From Hymenobacter sp. 15J16-1T3B (GTDB lineage Bacteria > Bacteroidota > Bacteroidia > Cytophagales > Hymenobacteraceae), in assembly GCF_020711235.1 (NCBI RefSeq), contig NZ_JAJFAV010000003.1, positions 372,001-436,000 of the forward strand: a stretch of 64,000 nucleotides of DNA, in the 5' to 3' direction. This document shows, piece by piece, positions 1 to 8,300 of the stretch. A program made the position numbers and the translations under genes. The notes under the pieces were generated by a model. It was not told the origin of the DNA. It did not search any database and saw only the letters and a list, made by a program, of their open reading frames with translations. Positions within the stretch are counted from its first letter, which is position 1; each line of letters opens with the position of its first letter.

Positions 1-462
1 GTGCATGGCGTCTTGGGCTTCGGGCAGGTTGTACATCGGAATGGCCGAAACCGTCATCCCCAGCGTATCGAGCTTCTGCCCGTTGCGCAGCACGCGGACC
101 CGGGCTTTGTACTCGGCGGGCAGCTTAGCGGCCACAGCCGGGGGCACAATCATCAGGGCCTTGCCCACGGACAGCCCCGCAAGCGTCTGCGGGTCGAGGT
201 GGTCGGGGTGAATGTCGGTAATGAGGACGACAACAGGGGCCGCCAGGCCGGCGTAGGCGGCGGCTCCGCCGTAGGGGTCCACGTAGATGGTCTTGCCGTT
301 CCAAGTCAGTACCACGCTGCCGTGGGTGATGGGCTGCACCGTGAGCGGGCCTTTCTTGGTGGCAATCTGGTCGGCCGCCGCCCGCGGCGCGGGGGCAGTT
401 TGAGCCGGCGCCTGCGTAGCAACCGCCGCCAGGGCCGCCGCGAGGATAAGGGTAGATTTCAT
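1..462 (-). CDS. MBL-fold metal-dependent hydrolase, exported (3' end cut by window edge)
   Basis: The reading frame is open from an ATG at 462 to the window edge (154 codons), so the C-terminus is missing. Residues 1-21 form a signal peptide (MKSTLILAAALAAV, ending A-Q-A-P-A-Q). The visible half matches the start of metallo-beta-lactamase-fold hydrolases of the UPF0173-like type: a strand reading HGSVVLTWNGKTIYVDPYGG, then the metal-binding segment ITDIHPDHLDP, in which the usual HxHxDH appears as DxHxDH. The DxHxDH variant is, from memory, common in this subfamily. Substrate unknown; likely a periplasmic hydrolase. The overlapping plus-strand frame at 1-483 is a shadow: it lacks family motifs, whereas this strand has both a signal peptide and the metal motif. 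Confidence 0.85.
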   Translation of the reverse strand, partial: MKSTLILAAALAAVATQAPAQTAPAPRAAADQIATKKGPLTVQPITHGSVVLTWNGKTIYVDPYGGAAAYAGLAAPVVVLITDIHPDHLDPQTLAGLSVGKALMIVPPAVAAKLPAEYKARVRVLRNGQKLDTLGMTVSAIPMYNLPEAQDAMH

Positions 463-553
463 CAGGTGTTTGTTGGTGGGTAAAAGGGACCGGGTTGCTA
501 ACCCGGGGCGGGGGCGAAAGTTCTGGGAAAGGGGTTTAGGAGAGAATGGAGGC

Positions 554-642
554 GAATAGAAAACGCCGTCCGGACGACTCCGCGCGGCGCGGTACTGGCT
601 GGCCGCTGCGGCAGCTAGGGGAGGCTGGGGCTTCTGCGTGGC
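554..642. repeat. Imperfect direct repeat, copy 1 (partner at 1045-1128)
   Basis: About 85 bases that recur at 1045-1128 with scattered substitutions and short indels. The shared core is CGGACGACTYCGCGCGGCGC followed by GGTAC-GGCTGGCCGCT and a conserved GGGAGGCTGG-GCTTCTG. The copy lies just downstream of the stop codon of the minus-strand gene at 659-1015. It is GC-rich, while the genes between and beside the copies are AT-rich. Confidence 0.85.
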
Positions 643-658
643 CTAAGCGGCAACTACA

Positions 659-1015
659 CTACCCTGGAATTGCTCCAGGTGAGCCTAGCAAATGAGTGAT
701 TATAAACTTGAGCGCTTCTGCATTTGGTTCTTCATACCAGTCACCGATTTCGGTTTGCATATCATCATTCCACAGGCAGATAACCTCGATGTCAGGGTCA
801 AGCTGAATAGCAAATGCTTTTTCAGTCGTTTCGTAAGTGGCGTATACATCTTCTGTTTGATGCATCATTGAACGAAAGAATCTTAGGCAGTTGAATACGC
901 TAGGTAGCTGGTTATTAATTAGCGGAAACAATCCAATGCCGAATCCTGAATATCTGTTCAGGACGTCTTGGTATTCCTCTTCTACAAAGGTTGAATTAGC
1001 AGGCAGTAGAGGCAT
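659..1015 (-). CDS. Hypothetical protein, low-GC, about 118 aa
   Basis: I do not recognise the family. The chosen start is the ATG at 1015; a TTG at 1033 would add six residues. The protein is acidic and has no signal peptide or membrane segment. A late stretch (VICLWNDDMQTEIGDWY) followed by a predicted helix recalls the compact cytoplasmic proteins often found as immunity or SUKH-like genes, but that is only a resemblance. Its base composition is clearly lower in GC than the neighbouring housekeeping genes. It sits between the two copies of an 85-base direct repeat (554-642 and 1045-1128), suggesting that this gene and its neighbour at 1152-1943 arrived or duplicated as a module. Confidence 0.6.
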   Translation of the reverse strand: MPLLPANSTFVEEEYQDVLNRYSGFGIGLFPLINNQLPSVFNCLRFFRSMMHQTEDVYATYETTEKAFAIQLDPDIEVICLWNDDMQTEIGDWYEEPNAEALKFIITHLLGSPGAIPG

Positions 1016-1044
1016 AGGTGTAAGGTCGAGCAATTCTTTCTAAT

Positions 1045-1128
1045 GAATACGCCGCCCGGACGACTTCGCGCGGCGCGGTACCGGCTGGCCGCTCGGGCGG
1101 CTTAGGGAGGCTGGAGCTTCTGTGAGGC
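1045..1128. repeat. Imperfect direct repeat, copy 2 (partner at 554-642)
   Basis: Second copy of the 85-base GC-rich repeat, in the same orientation as copy 1. Like copy 1 it lies immediately downstream of the stop codon of a minus-strand low-GC gene (1152-1943). Confidence 0.85.
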
Positions 1129-1151
1129 ATTGGATAGAACTCACCAAGCCT

Positions 1152-1943
1152 CTAATACACTATACGTGCCTGACTTACCTGCTTTTTAATGTTGGTAGGA
1201 TCAGATGCATCTATTTCTACCTGATTAAACTTGTTTATTCCTTCGTGGCTATCAATTATTTCTTGGGAAACTAACCAGTAAAACCTTTTAGACTTATGGT
1301 TGTACTCAAATTGCACCTCAGCGACCGGGTTGATTTTTCTATTTGCTTTTTTAGCTATTTCTAAAACTCGACAAACAGTAAGAGTCGAGTCGATAGGCTT
1401 GTAATCTGCTTCCGCAGGAAAATTAAAAGGAGAAAGAATATTTCCCTGCTCGTCTGCTGCAATACCGATATTGTATACTGCCTCAGTATCTGCTTTAAAT
1501 ACATAAAAGAAGTAGTATTTGGATTTACACCTGCTCATATCGACAGCAGGACCCCTGTTGTCAAACTTCCTGATACTATCTGGATAGACTACATCAACGG
1601 ACGAAAATTCTAAGTGTGAAAAGAAAGACTGACCTGCATATGCCTGTATCTGTTTCTCGATACGATTTTTTATCGGAAACACGGTATTAGATACCTGATG
1701 GATATCAATGGGATTTAATATGCTCCAAGATTTGGCAGTATCTCCATCGTATGCAAAGTGATAGGTAGGGCAGAAGTAGGTGTAATCATACGAATTGAAG
1801 TCGCCTCCATACTTTACTTTTTCTTCGTCAATACACTTGCTTATTGGTTTGACGTTTTTCTTCTGCGGAGGATCATTGACAGCAATTTTTGCTGAATCAG
1901 GCTGACAGTTGGCTAAAAAAAGTAAAAGAGCAAATGCTTTCAT
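1152..1943 (-). CDS. Hypothetical lipoprotein, low-GC, 263 aa
   Basis: The ATG at 1943 gives a lipoprotein signal (MKAFALLLFLANCQPDS, lipobox L-A-N-C). A longer in-frame start at 1973 is rejected because it would run through the icmF terminator hairpin at 1956-1987. The mature part is about 245 residues, rich in Lys, Asp and aromatic residues, with no family that I recognise. It contains three further cysteines and a segment near the middle (YYFFYVFKADTEAVYNIGIA) that looks like beta-strands. A periplasm-facing lipoprotein is the safest statement. Its AT-rich codon use contrasts with icmF next door and resembles the small gene at 659-1015, which supports recent acquisition of the pair. Confidence 0.7.
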   Translation of the reverse strand: MKAFALLLFLANCQPDSAKIAVNDPPQKKNVKPISKCIDEEKVKYGGDFNSYDYTYFCPTYHFAYDGDTAKSWSILNPIDIHQVSNTVFPIKNRIEKQIQAYAGQSFFSHLEFSSVDVVYPDSIRKFDNRGPAVDMSRCKSKYYFFYVFKADTEAVYNIGIAADEQGNILSPFNFPAEADYKPIDSTLTVCRVLEIAKKANRKINPVAEVQFEYNHKSKRFYWLVSQEIIDSHEGINKFNQVEIDASDPTNIKKQVSQARIVY

Positions 1944-1950
1944 AGAACGC

Positions 1951-1987
1951 AAAAAACGGGTGCTACCTCTCACAAGGTAGCACCCGT
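1951..1987 (-). terminator. Rho-independent terminator of icmF
   Basis: A 13-bp perfect stem (1956-1968 with 1975-1987, arms ACGGGTGCTACCT / AGGTAGCACCCGT) with a 6-base loop. On the minus strand it is followed by a run of six T (1951-1956). It lies 30 bases beyond the icmF stop. Confidence 0.9.
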
Positions 1988-2016
1988 TTCCGTTCAGCCA
2001 AAGCAGCCGCTGCGGC

Positions 2017-5000
2017 TTACATATTCCGCCGGTACTGACCGCCCACTTCGAACAGGGCGTTGGTAATCTGGCCCAGCGAGCAGGACTTCACCGTTTCCAT
2101 CAGCTCCTCGAAGAGGTTACCGTTTTGCACGGCTACCTGCTGCAGGCGCTTCAGGGCGTCTTCGGCCTTGTCGCGGTTGCGGGCGTGCAGGCGCTGCAGC
2201 ATGCTGATCTGGTACTGCTTCTCCTCCTCGGTGGCGCGGATAACCTCGGCGGGCTGCACCGTGGGCGAGCCTTTGGAGGAGAGGAAGGTGTTCACCCCGA
2301 TGATGGGCAGCTCGCCGGTGTGCTTCTGCATCTCGTAGTAGAGGCTTTCCTCCTGGATTTTGCCGCGCTGGTACATGGTTTCCATGGCGCCCAGCACGCC
2401 GCCGCGCTCGGTGATGCGGTCAAACTCCAGCATCACGGCTTCCTCCACCAGGTCGGTCATTTCCTCGATGATGAAGGAGCCCTGCAGCGGGTTTTCGTTT
2501 TTGGCCTCGCCCAGCTCCCGGTTGATGATGAGCTGAATGGCCATGGCCCGGCGCACCGATTCCTCGGTGGGCGTGGTAATGGCCTCGTCGTAGGCGTTGG
2601 TGTGCAGGGAGTTGCAGTTGTCGTAGATGGCGTACAGGGCCTGCAGCGTGGTGCGGATGTCGTTGAAGTCGATTTCCTGGGCGTGCAGGGAGCGGCCCGA
2701 GGTCTGAATGTGGTACTTCAGCATCTGCGAGCGGGCGTTGGCGCCGTACTTCAGCTTCATGGCCTTGGCCCAGATGCGGCGCGCCACGCGGCCCATCACG
2801 GCGTACTCGGGGTCCATGCCGTTGGAGAAGAAGAAGGAGAGGTTGGGCGCGAAGTCGTTCACGTCCATGCCCCGGCTCACGTAGTACTCCACGAAGGTGA
2901 AGCCGTTCGACAGCGTAAGGGCCAGCTGGGTGATGGGGTTGGCCCCGGCCTCGGCAATGTGGTAGCCCGAAATCGACACGGAGTAGAAGTTCCGCACCTT
3001 GTTGGTGATGAAGTACTGCTGCACGTCGCCCATGAGGCGCAGCGAGAACTCCGTGCTGAAGATGCAGGTGTTCTGGGCCTGGTCTTCCTTCAGGATGTCG
3101 GCCTGCACGGTGCCGCGCACCTGCGAGAGCGTGCGGGCCTTGATGGGCTGGTACACCTCGGCGGGCAGCACCTGGTCGCCGGTCACGCCGAGCAGCAGCA
3201 GGCCCAGGCCGTCGTTGCCCTCGGGCAGCTGGCCCTGGTAGCGCGGGCGCTCCTGGCCCAGCTCCTTATAGATGGCGTCGATTTTCTGGTCGACTTCCGC
3301 TTCCAGGCCGTGCTCCTTGATGTACAGCTCGCACTGCTGGTCGATGGCGGCGTTCATGAAGAAGGCGGCCAGTTGGGCGGCGGGACCGTTGATGGTCATC
3401 GACACGGACGTAACCGGGTCGGCGAGGTTGAAGCCGGAGTAGAGCTTTTTGGCGTCGTCGAGGCAGCAGATGCTCACGCCGCTGTTGCCGATTTTGCCGT
3501 AGATGTCGGGGCGGTGGTCGGGGTCTTCGCCGTAGAGCGTCACCGAGTCAAAGGCCGTGCTCAGGCGCTTGGCGGGCAGGCCGGCCGACACGTAGTGGAA
3601 GCGGCGGTTGGTGCGCTCCGGGCCGCCTTCGCCGGCGAACATGCGGGTGGGGTCTTCGCCCTCGCGCTTGAAGGGAAACACGCCGGCGGTATAGGGAAAC
3701 TCGCCGGGCACGTTTTCCTGCAGCATCCACTTCAGCAGGTCGCCCCAGGCGGCATAGCGCGGGGTGGCCACCTTGGGCACTTGCAGGTGGGAGAGGGTTT
3801 CGGAGTGCGTCTTGATGCGGATTTCCTTGTCGCGCACCTTGAACACGAACTCCGGGGCTTTGTAGGCGGCTACCTTTTGCGGCCAGGTTTCCAGGAGTTT
3901 CCAGTTCTGCCCGTCCAGCCGGAGCTTGATTTCCTCGAAGGTTTTCTCCAGGCCGGTTGCGAGCTGATCGGGTTGGAGTCCGTCGCGGCTGCTCCCCCCG
4001 GTTCCGGTTGCGGCGCCAAGGCTCCGGACGGCGTCAAGGCTTTGGCGGAGTCCGTAGAGCTGCTGAGCGGTTTCGGCTTGTTTATCGACCCACTGGTCAT
4101 ATTGGCGGATGGTTTCGGTGATTTCGGAGAGGTAACGCGTGCGGTGGGGCGGAATGATATACACCTTCTCGCTGGCTTCCTCCGAGGTTTCGAGGGTGGA
4201 ATGGAAAGGCGTGCCGGTTTTGCGCTCAATGGTGCTGAGCACGGCCCGGTACAGGCGGTTCATGCCCGGGTCGTTGAACTGCGAGGCGATGGTGCCGAAC
4301 ACCGGCAGCTCGTCGGCCTTGGTGTCCCAGAGCTGGTGGTTGCGCTGGTACTGCTTGCGTACGTCGCGCAGCGCGTCCTGGGCACCGCGCTTGTCGAATT
4401 TGTTCAGCGCAATGACGTCGGCGAAGTCGAGCATGTCGATTTTCTCCAGCTGGGTGGCCGCTCCGTACTCGGGCGTCATCACGTACAGGCTGGCGTCGGA
4501 GTGCTCGATGATTTCGGTGTCGGATTGCCCGATGCCGGAGGTTTCGAGGATGATCAGGTCGAAGTCGGCGGCGCGCACCACGTCCACCGCGTCCTGCACG
4601 TACTTGCTCAGGGCGAGGTTGCTCTGGCGGGTGGCCAGGCTGCGCATGTACACGCGCGGGTTGTTGATGGCGTTCATCCGGATCCGGTCCCCGAGCAGGG
4701 CGCCGCCGGTTTTGCGCTTACTCGGGTCGACCGAGATGATGGCAATGGTCTTGTCGGGGAAGTCGAGCAGGAAGCGGCGCACCAGCTCATCCACCAAGCT
4801 CGATTTGCCGGCGCCGCCGGTGCCGGTGATGCCCAGGATGGGGGCCTTTTTGTCGCTCTTGCCTTCCACGCGCTGGTCGTTGCCGGCTTCGCTGCGCTGG
4901 AACTCGGCTACCAGCTGGGTCTTCACGCGCTCAAACTCCTCGGGGAAGTTTTCGGCGGCTGAGATGAGGCGGCCGAGGGAGCGGGCGTCCTTTTCCTTGA

Positions 5001-5478
5001 CGTGGCCGGCTTCGCCGTTCAGGTTTTTGCCGGTGGGGAAGTCAGCCTTTTCGAGCAGGTCGTTGATCATGCCCTGCAGGCCCATGGCGCGGCCGTCGTC
5101 GGGGGAGTAGATGCGGGTGATGCCGTAGCCCTGCAGCTCCTCGATTTCGGAGGGCAGGATAACGCCGCCGCCGCCGCCGAAGATTTTGATGTGACCCGCG
5201 CCGCGCTCCTGCAGCAGGTCGTGCATGTACTTGAAGAACTCGTTGTGGCCGCCCTGGTAGCTGGTAATGGCAATGGCCTGGGCGTCTTCCTGGATGGCGC
5301 AGTCCACGATTTCCTGCACCGAGCGGTTGTGGCCAAGGTGAATGACCTCGGCGCCGCTGCTCTGGATGATGCGGCGCATGATGTTGATGGCCGCGTCGTG
5401 GCCGTCGAACAGCGCGGCAGCAGTCACGATGCGGACGTGGTTCTGGGGTTTATAGGGAGCTACGGGAGCTGGGTGCAT
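2017..5478 (-). CDS. icmF: Fused isobutyryl-CoA mutase (IcmF), 1153 aa
   Basis: Adenosylcobalamin-dependent acyl-CoA mutase that interconverts isobutyryl-CoA and n-butyryl-CoA, fused to its own G-protein chaperone. The order is a B12-binding domain (about 1-150, with the base-off motif DGHDAA at 25-30), then a MeaB-like GTPase (Walker [13 protein letters not shown] at 216-227, NKFD specificity motif), then the TIM-barrel mutase domain. Two segments favour IcmF over methylmalonyl-CoA mutase: [20 protein letters not shown], with Phe where MCM has Tyr, and SLHAQEI, with Gln where MCM has Arg. Start at ATG 5478. The interdomain linker near residues 490-512 is Gly/Ser-rich and longer than usual. 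A terminator follows at 1956-1987. Methylmalonyl-CoA or other branched acyl-CoA substrates cannot be excluded. Confidence 0.95.
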   Translation of the reverse strand: MHPAPVAPYKPQNHVRIVTAAALFDGHDAAINIMRRIIQSSGAEVIHLGHNRSVQEIVDCAIQEDAQAIAITSYQGGHNEFFKYMHDLLQERGAGHIKIFGGGGGVILPSEIEELQGYGITRIYSPDDGRAMGLQGMINDLLEKADFPTGKNLNGEAGHVKEKDARSLGRLISAAENFPEEFERVKTQLVAEFQRSEAGNDQRVEGKSDKKAPILGITGTGGAGKSSLVDELVRRFLLDFPDKTIAIISVDPSKRKTGGALLGDRIRMNAINNPRVYMRSLATRQSNLALSKYVQDAVDVVRAADFDLIILETSGIGQSDTEIIEHSDASLYVMTPEYGAATQLEKIDMLDFADVIALNKFDKRGAQDALRDVRKQYQRNHQLWDTKADELPVFGTIASQFNDPGMNRLYRAVLSTIERKTGTPFHSTLETSEEASEKVYIIPPHRTRYLSEITETIRQYDQWVDKQAETAQQLYGLRQSLDAVRSLGAATGTGGSSRDGLQPDQLATGLEKTFEEIKLRLDGQNWKLLETWPQKVAAYKAPEFVFKVRDKEIRIKTHSETLSHLQVPKVATPRYAAWGDLLKWMLQENVPGEFPYTAGVFPFKREGEDPTRMFAGEGGPERTNRRFHYVSAGLPAKRLSTAFDSVTLYGEDPDHRPDIYGKIGNSGVSICCLDDAKKLYSGFNLADPVTSVSMTINGPAAQLAAFFMNAAIDQQCELYIKEHGLEAEVDQKIDAIYKELGQERPRYQGQLPEGNDGLGLLLLGVTGDQVLPAEVYQPIKARTLSQVRGTVQADILKEDQAQNTCIFSTEFSLRLMGDVQQYFITNKVRNFYSVSISGYHIAEAGANPITQLALTLSNGFTFVEYYVSRGMDVNDFAPNLSFFFSNGMDPEYAVMGRVARRIWAKAMKLKYGANARSQMLKYHIQTSGRSLHAQEIDFNDIRTTLQALYAIYDNCNSLHTNAYDEAITTPTEESVRRAMAIQLIINRELGEAKNENPLQGSFIIEEMTDLVEEAVMLEFDRITERGGVLGAMETMYQRGKIQEESLYYEMQKHTGELPIIGVNTFLSSKGSPTVQPAEVIRATEEEKQYQISMLQRLHARNRDKAEDALKRLQQVAVQNGNLFEELMETVKSCSLGQITNALFEVGGQYRRNM

Positions 5479-5579
5479 GGTAGGGTTCCGAACGAGTGGG
5501 AAATGGGCGGCTAAAGTACGAAAAACGGGCGGCGGAGGCTTACAAGTGTTAGGTGAAGCAGTGAAGGGATATTGGGGTG

Positions 5580-5867
5580 TTATTCCGGATCAGCGGGGAA
5601 TATGTCTTCGGGTAATGGCTGAAATCTTTTTCCACCGGTAGTGTTGAAACTATGTAATAGCCGTTCGAGTGCCTCAAATGGAATGTCTATCGGGCTGAAA
5701 GTGGCGAAGTCAATTTTTCGCAAATCATCGTGACGGAATATTTCTAGTAACCATACCCATTGCTGATCCACGTACTCCCACAGTTCCCAGCCGGCTCCAT
5801 CCCGGTTAGATACGTCGCCTGCTCCCATAATTTGGAAACGACGGTTGTTGATAACGAAGTCAGCCAT
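5580..5867 (-). CDS. Hypothetical small protein, 95 aa
   Basis: Begins at ATG 5867 and ends at 5580. No signal peptide or membrane segment. The sequence has the aromatic-rich pattern [20 protein letters not shown] followed by an acidic, Phe-rich tail, suggesting a small globular alpha/beta protein. I cannot assign a family. Its AT content is above that of icmF, and it is followed upstream by a CPCC-domain gene in the same orientation (5936-6178, gap 68 bases). The pair resembles small accessory genes of the toxin-immunity type, but nothing in the sequence proves this. Confidence 0.6.
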   Translation of the reverse strand: MADFVINNRRFQIMGAGDVSNRDGAGWELWEYVDQQWVWLLEIFRHDDLRKIDFATFSPIDIPFEALERLLHSFNTTGGKRFQPLPEDIFPADPE

Positions 5868-5935
5868 ATGAGATGTGTAGAGCGTCCGTTTTGAGCTGGT
5901 TGATGAAATACGTTGAGGCTTAGTGCTTACCTGGG

Positions 5936-6178
5936 CTACAGATCATGCGGTGACGGCGGTTTGGCATCTTTTACGAATTCCTTTTCGCAGGCTCCCAATT
6001 GCCTATAGTTCTCCCGGGCAACTTCTATCGATACATAGTTGGGCCCGTCAGCATCATTGGTATCTACTTCTTCCTGATAATGGTCTTGCTGCCACCAGCA
6101 GACGTAGCAAATTTCAAGGGCTCGTTCGATGGTCTTGTAGCCGCAGCAGGCGCAGGCTTGTTTTCGGACGAATTTCAT
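5936..6178 (-). CDS. Cysteine-rich CPCC-family protein, 80 aa
   Basis: Full-length small protein of the Cys_rich_CPCC type. It has CACCGYKT near the N-terminus and EICYVCWWQQD about 20 residues later, giving two CxxC-like pairs that probably bind one zinc ion. The family-typical tail VSIEVARENYRQLGACE follows. Many members read CPCCGY; here the first pair is CACC. Start at ATG 6178. The function of the family is unknown; members often occur as orphan genes among variable small genes, as here. Confidence 0.8.
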   Translation of the reverse strand: MKFVRKQACACCGYKTIERALEICYVCWWQQDHYQEEVDTNDADGPNYVSIEVARENYRQLGACEKEFVKDAKPPSPHDL

Positions 6179-6580
6179 GCGTTGTAGTTTAGGCTACCGG
6201 AAAAAGACCGTGCATCGCTTTGATGGGTGCGAGTGGAGTGTCGAGGGGTAACACGGCCGAGGCGTGCGGCTTAGGCTTCGTTATTCTCGACATGAATCCT
6301 AATGCAGGCATCAAGGGCTTCGACAGCGGTGATATGGCTTTGAACGAAGGCGTCAGGGCTCTGAACAAACGTGACATGCCTCTGAACGGTGGTGACATGG
6401 CCCTGACGTTTTTAGCCCGCAGAGGCCACCGGAGAAATGCAGATGGCGCAGAACTCAGCATTGTCTGCGCCAACCTCCGCTTACTCTGTGGGCTACAGTC
6501 GTCCGCGCAGCCTCACCGCAGCTCCGCCAGCCGCAGCCGGAAGCCGGGCAGCTGTGCTTCGGCGGACGGCCGAAACAGCC
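6179..6580. other. Intergenic region without a convincing gene; holds a 21-base tandem repeat
   Basis: Both strands contain open frames (plus 6220-6618, minus 6189-6473), but neither has a recognisable domain, and both owe their length to the repeat at 6289-6414. The rest of the region shows no promoter or terminator that I can support. Confidence 0.5.
6289..6414. repeat. Degenerate 21-base tandem repeat, six units
   Basis: Six consecutive 21-base units begin at 6289, 6310, 6331, 6352, 6373 and 6394; the best-preserved form is close to GACATGGCTCTGAACGGTGGT. The period is a multiple of three and no unit carries a stop in frame. The plus strand therefore reads a seven-residue repeat (DMALNEG, DMPLNGG) and the minus strand another (LFRALTP, PFRGMSR). 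Whether either is translated cannot be decided from the sequence. Confidence 0.85.
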
Positions 6581-7156
6581 TCAACGCTGCAGCGGCCCCA
6601 CGTGCCGGTACGTGTTGAGCAGCACCCCAGTGGAAGTTGCCTGCGAGCTGACAAAGGCCAGTTCGCGCGGCGCGGTGCCCTCCGAAAACATGCGTTTGCC
6701 CCGGCCCAGCAAGACCGGGTAGACCATTAGCACCACTTCATCCACTAATCCCTGCTCGAACAACACGGATGTGAGCGTGGAGCTGCCGCAGACAATCAGG
6801 TCGGGGCCGTCGGTGGCCTTGACGCGGCGGATGCCTTCGATGACGTCCGCACCCAGGTCCTGCGCCGGGCCCCAGCTCAGGCTGTCCGGCCGGTGCGTGG
6901 CCACGTATTTTGTTGCTGCGTTCAGCCCGTTGGCAATCGGACTATCCCCGGCCTGGGGCCAGAAGCCGGCCCAGGCGTCGTAGGTGCGGCGGCCCAGCAG
7001 CAGATCGAAGCGGCTGCCGTAGGCCTCTACGACGGCCGCCAAGCCCGCGGGCGTGCGAAACGGGGTGGTCCAGTTGCCGTACGCGAAGCCCTGGTCGCTG
7101 TCGTGCTGAATCACGCCATCCAGGGAAATGTGTTCCATGATTCGGATTTTGCGCAT
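6581..7156 (-). CDS. Dihydrofolate reductase-family protein (RibD C-terminal-like)
   Basis: A 191-residue protein of the RibD_C/DHFR-like family of NAD(P)H-dependent reductases. The N-terminus MRKIRIMEHISLDGVIQ carries the family S-L-D-G-V motif, followed by FDLLLGRRTYDAW. A later segment DLIVCGSSTLTSVLFEQGLVDEV is the nucleotide-binding core, and VYPVLLGRGKRMF is typical of the C-terminal half. The ATG at 7156 is chosen because alignment with the family begins there; upstream frame to 7225 is low-complexity. Stand-alone members are general oxidoreductases of unknown substrate, and the riboflavin role is not implied because no rib gene is near. Confidence 0.85.
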   Translation of the reverse strand: MRKIRIMEHISLDGVIQHDSDQGFAYGNWTTPFRTPAGLAAVVEAYGSRFDLLLGRRTYDAWAGFWPQAGDSPIANGLNAATKYVATHRPDSLSWGPAQDLGADVIEGIRRVKATDGPDLIVCGSSTLTSVLFEQGLVDEVVLMVYPVLLGRGKRMFSEGTAPRELAFVSSQATSTGVLLNTYRHVGPLQR

Positions 7157-7469
7157 GAGGGGAGCTAGTGGAGTTGTGACCCACAAAGGTGGTCCGGCCG
7201 GCGCAGATGGACGCGGGGTATTCAAGACAAAAGACCGGGCCGTTTGCGACGTTTCATCGCCGCCAGTTTAGGCTTTCAGTTCTATAAAGAACCCCAACCG
7301 GCGCACAGGGTAGCGCGGGCTTTACCGGCATCCGGCTGGTCAATTTCTTCGCCGGTGGGCGTATCCGTTGTGGGTCAGGATCGAGTTTGCGTCCATGCGG
7401 GCGGAACTGACCTTGCTCTGGTTAGGGGGCGTGGGGTTGCGGCAGCTCCGCCCCGCGCTGCTGCTACCC
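7157..7469. other. Intergenic region with no supported feature
   Basis: About 310 bases between the DHFR-like gene and the DUF434 gene, both on the minus strand. A plus-strand open frame (7244-7549) runs into the DUF434 gene and has no domain or signal. I see no clear hairpin or promoter. Confidence 0.4.
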
Positions 7470-8204
7470 TCAACCCGCCGCTTCGTCCTGGCTTAAATCC
7501 AGTAGCCAGCGCGGCAACTCGGCCTGCAAAGCCAACGCGGCCAGGTTAAGCCAAGTGCCGGCGCGGTCCAGCACCTCCGAATCCGAAGTCACTACAATGT
7601 CAGTGGTGTCGGCCAGCACCGTGTCGGGGTTCATCACCACCTCGGCGGTCCATGTGAGGCCGAGCTCGGGGCCCAGGTCGCGCAGGCGGGCGGCGAGGCG
7701 GCCGCTGTTGGACACGGGCTGATCGAGCAGCCAGCGGATGGGGCCGGGATGCAGGGGGCGCAGCGCGGCGGCGGCCAGGCGGATGGCGCGGTCGGTTTCC
7801 TGCACGGCCCGGTAGGTGCCGTGAATGCTCGACAGGTCGCGCAGGGCGGAGTCACGTCCGCGCAGCACCACGCCGCCGCTCAGGGCCGTTTCCAGGGTGA
7901 TGAGCAGGTTGAAGCCGTCGATGGCGACGGGACAGCCGCCGAGGTCGGCGGCGGGCAGTTGCTTGGTGGTGCGCTGAGCCAGCTGCTCGTCGGTGCAGGC
8001 GGCGCGGCCCACGGCCCAGCGCTGCCGCTCGGTGAGGGAGTACCGGTCGCCCACCAGTTTGAGGGTGCCGCCGGGCGGGTAGCCGCGCGTCAGCAGCCAG
8101 GACATTTCGGCCGTGGCGCGGCGCAGCTCGGGCAGCCAGCGGGGCGCAAACAGTTCACCATCGGCGGGGTGCGGGCCGCGGTGGCGGGTATCGGCAGGGC
8201 GCAT
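7470..8204 (-). CDS. DUF434 domain-containing protein, 244 aa
   Basis: Member of the DUF434/DUF5616 family. The N-terminal third (LPELRRATAEMSWLLTRGYP, then GDRYSLTERQRWAVGRAACT) matches DUF434. The C-terminal part (VAIDGFNLLITLETALSGG, VVTSDSEVLDRAGTWLNL) is the PIN-like DUF5616 part, with conserved acidic residues (D in IDGFN, VTSDSE). The resemblance of this part to PIN or NYN nucleases is an inference. Start at ATG 8204; a TTG at 8213 would add three residues. Cytoplasmic, no signal peptide. Function unknown. Confidence 0.85.
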   Translation of the reverse strand: MRPADTRHRGPHPADGELFAPRWLPELRRATAEMSWLLTRGYPPGGTLKLVGDRYSLTERQRWAVGRAACTDEQLAQRTTKQLPAADLGGCPVAIDGFNLLITLETALSGGVVLRGRDSALRDLSSIHGTYRAVQETDRAIRLAAAALRPLHPGPIRWLLDQPVSNSGRLAARLRDLGPELGLTWTAEVVMNPDTVLADTTDIVVTSDSEVLDRAGTWLNLAALALQAELPRWLLDLSQDEAAG

Positions 8205-8300
8205 AACGAACAACAGGAGGCGCCAGCAGCGGCGCGGTGGGCAGTAGGAGTGAAGCCAGGGGGACGGAAGGTAGCGCCCGCGGTTCCGGCGGGGCGTTGG

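Noticed and set aside
2125-4962. Long plus-strand open frame of 945 codons antisense to icmF
   Set aside because: It is the complementary frame of a GC-rich conserved gene. The translation is rich in Val, Gly, His and Ala without domains, while the opposite strand is an unmistakable IcmF.
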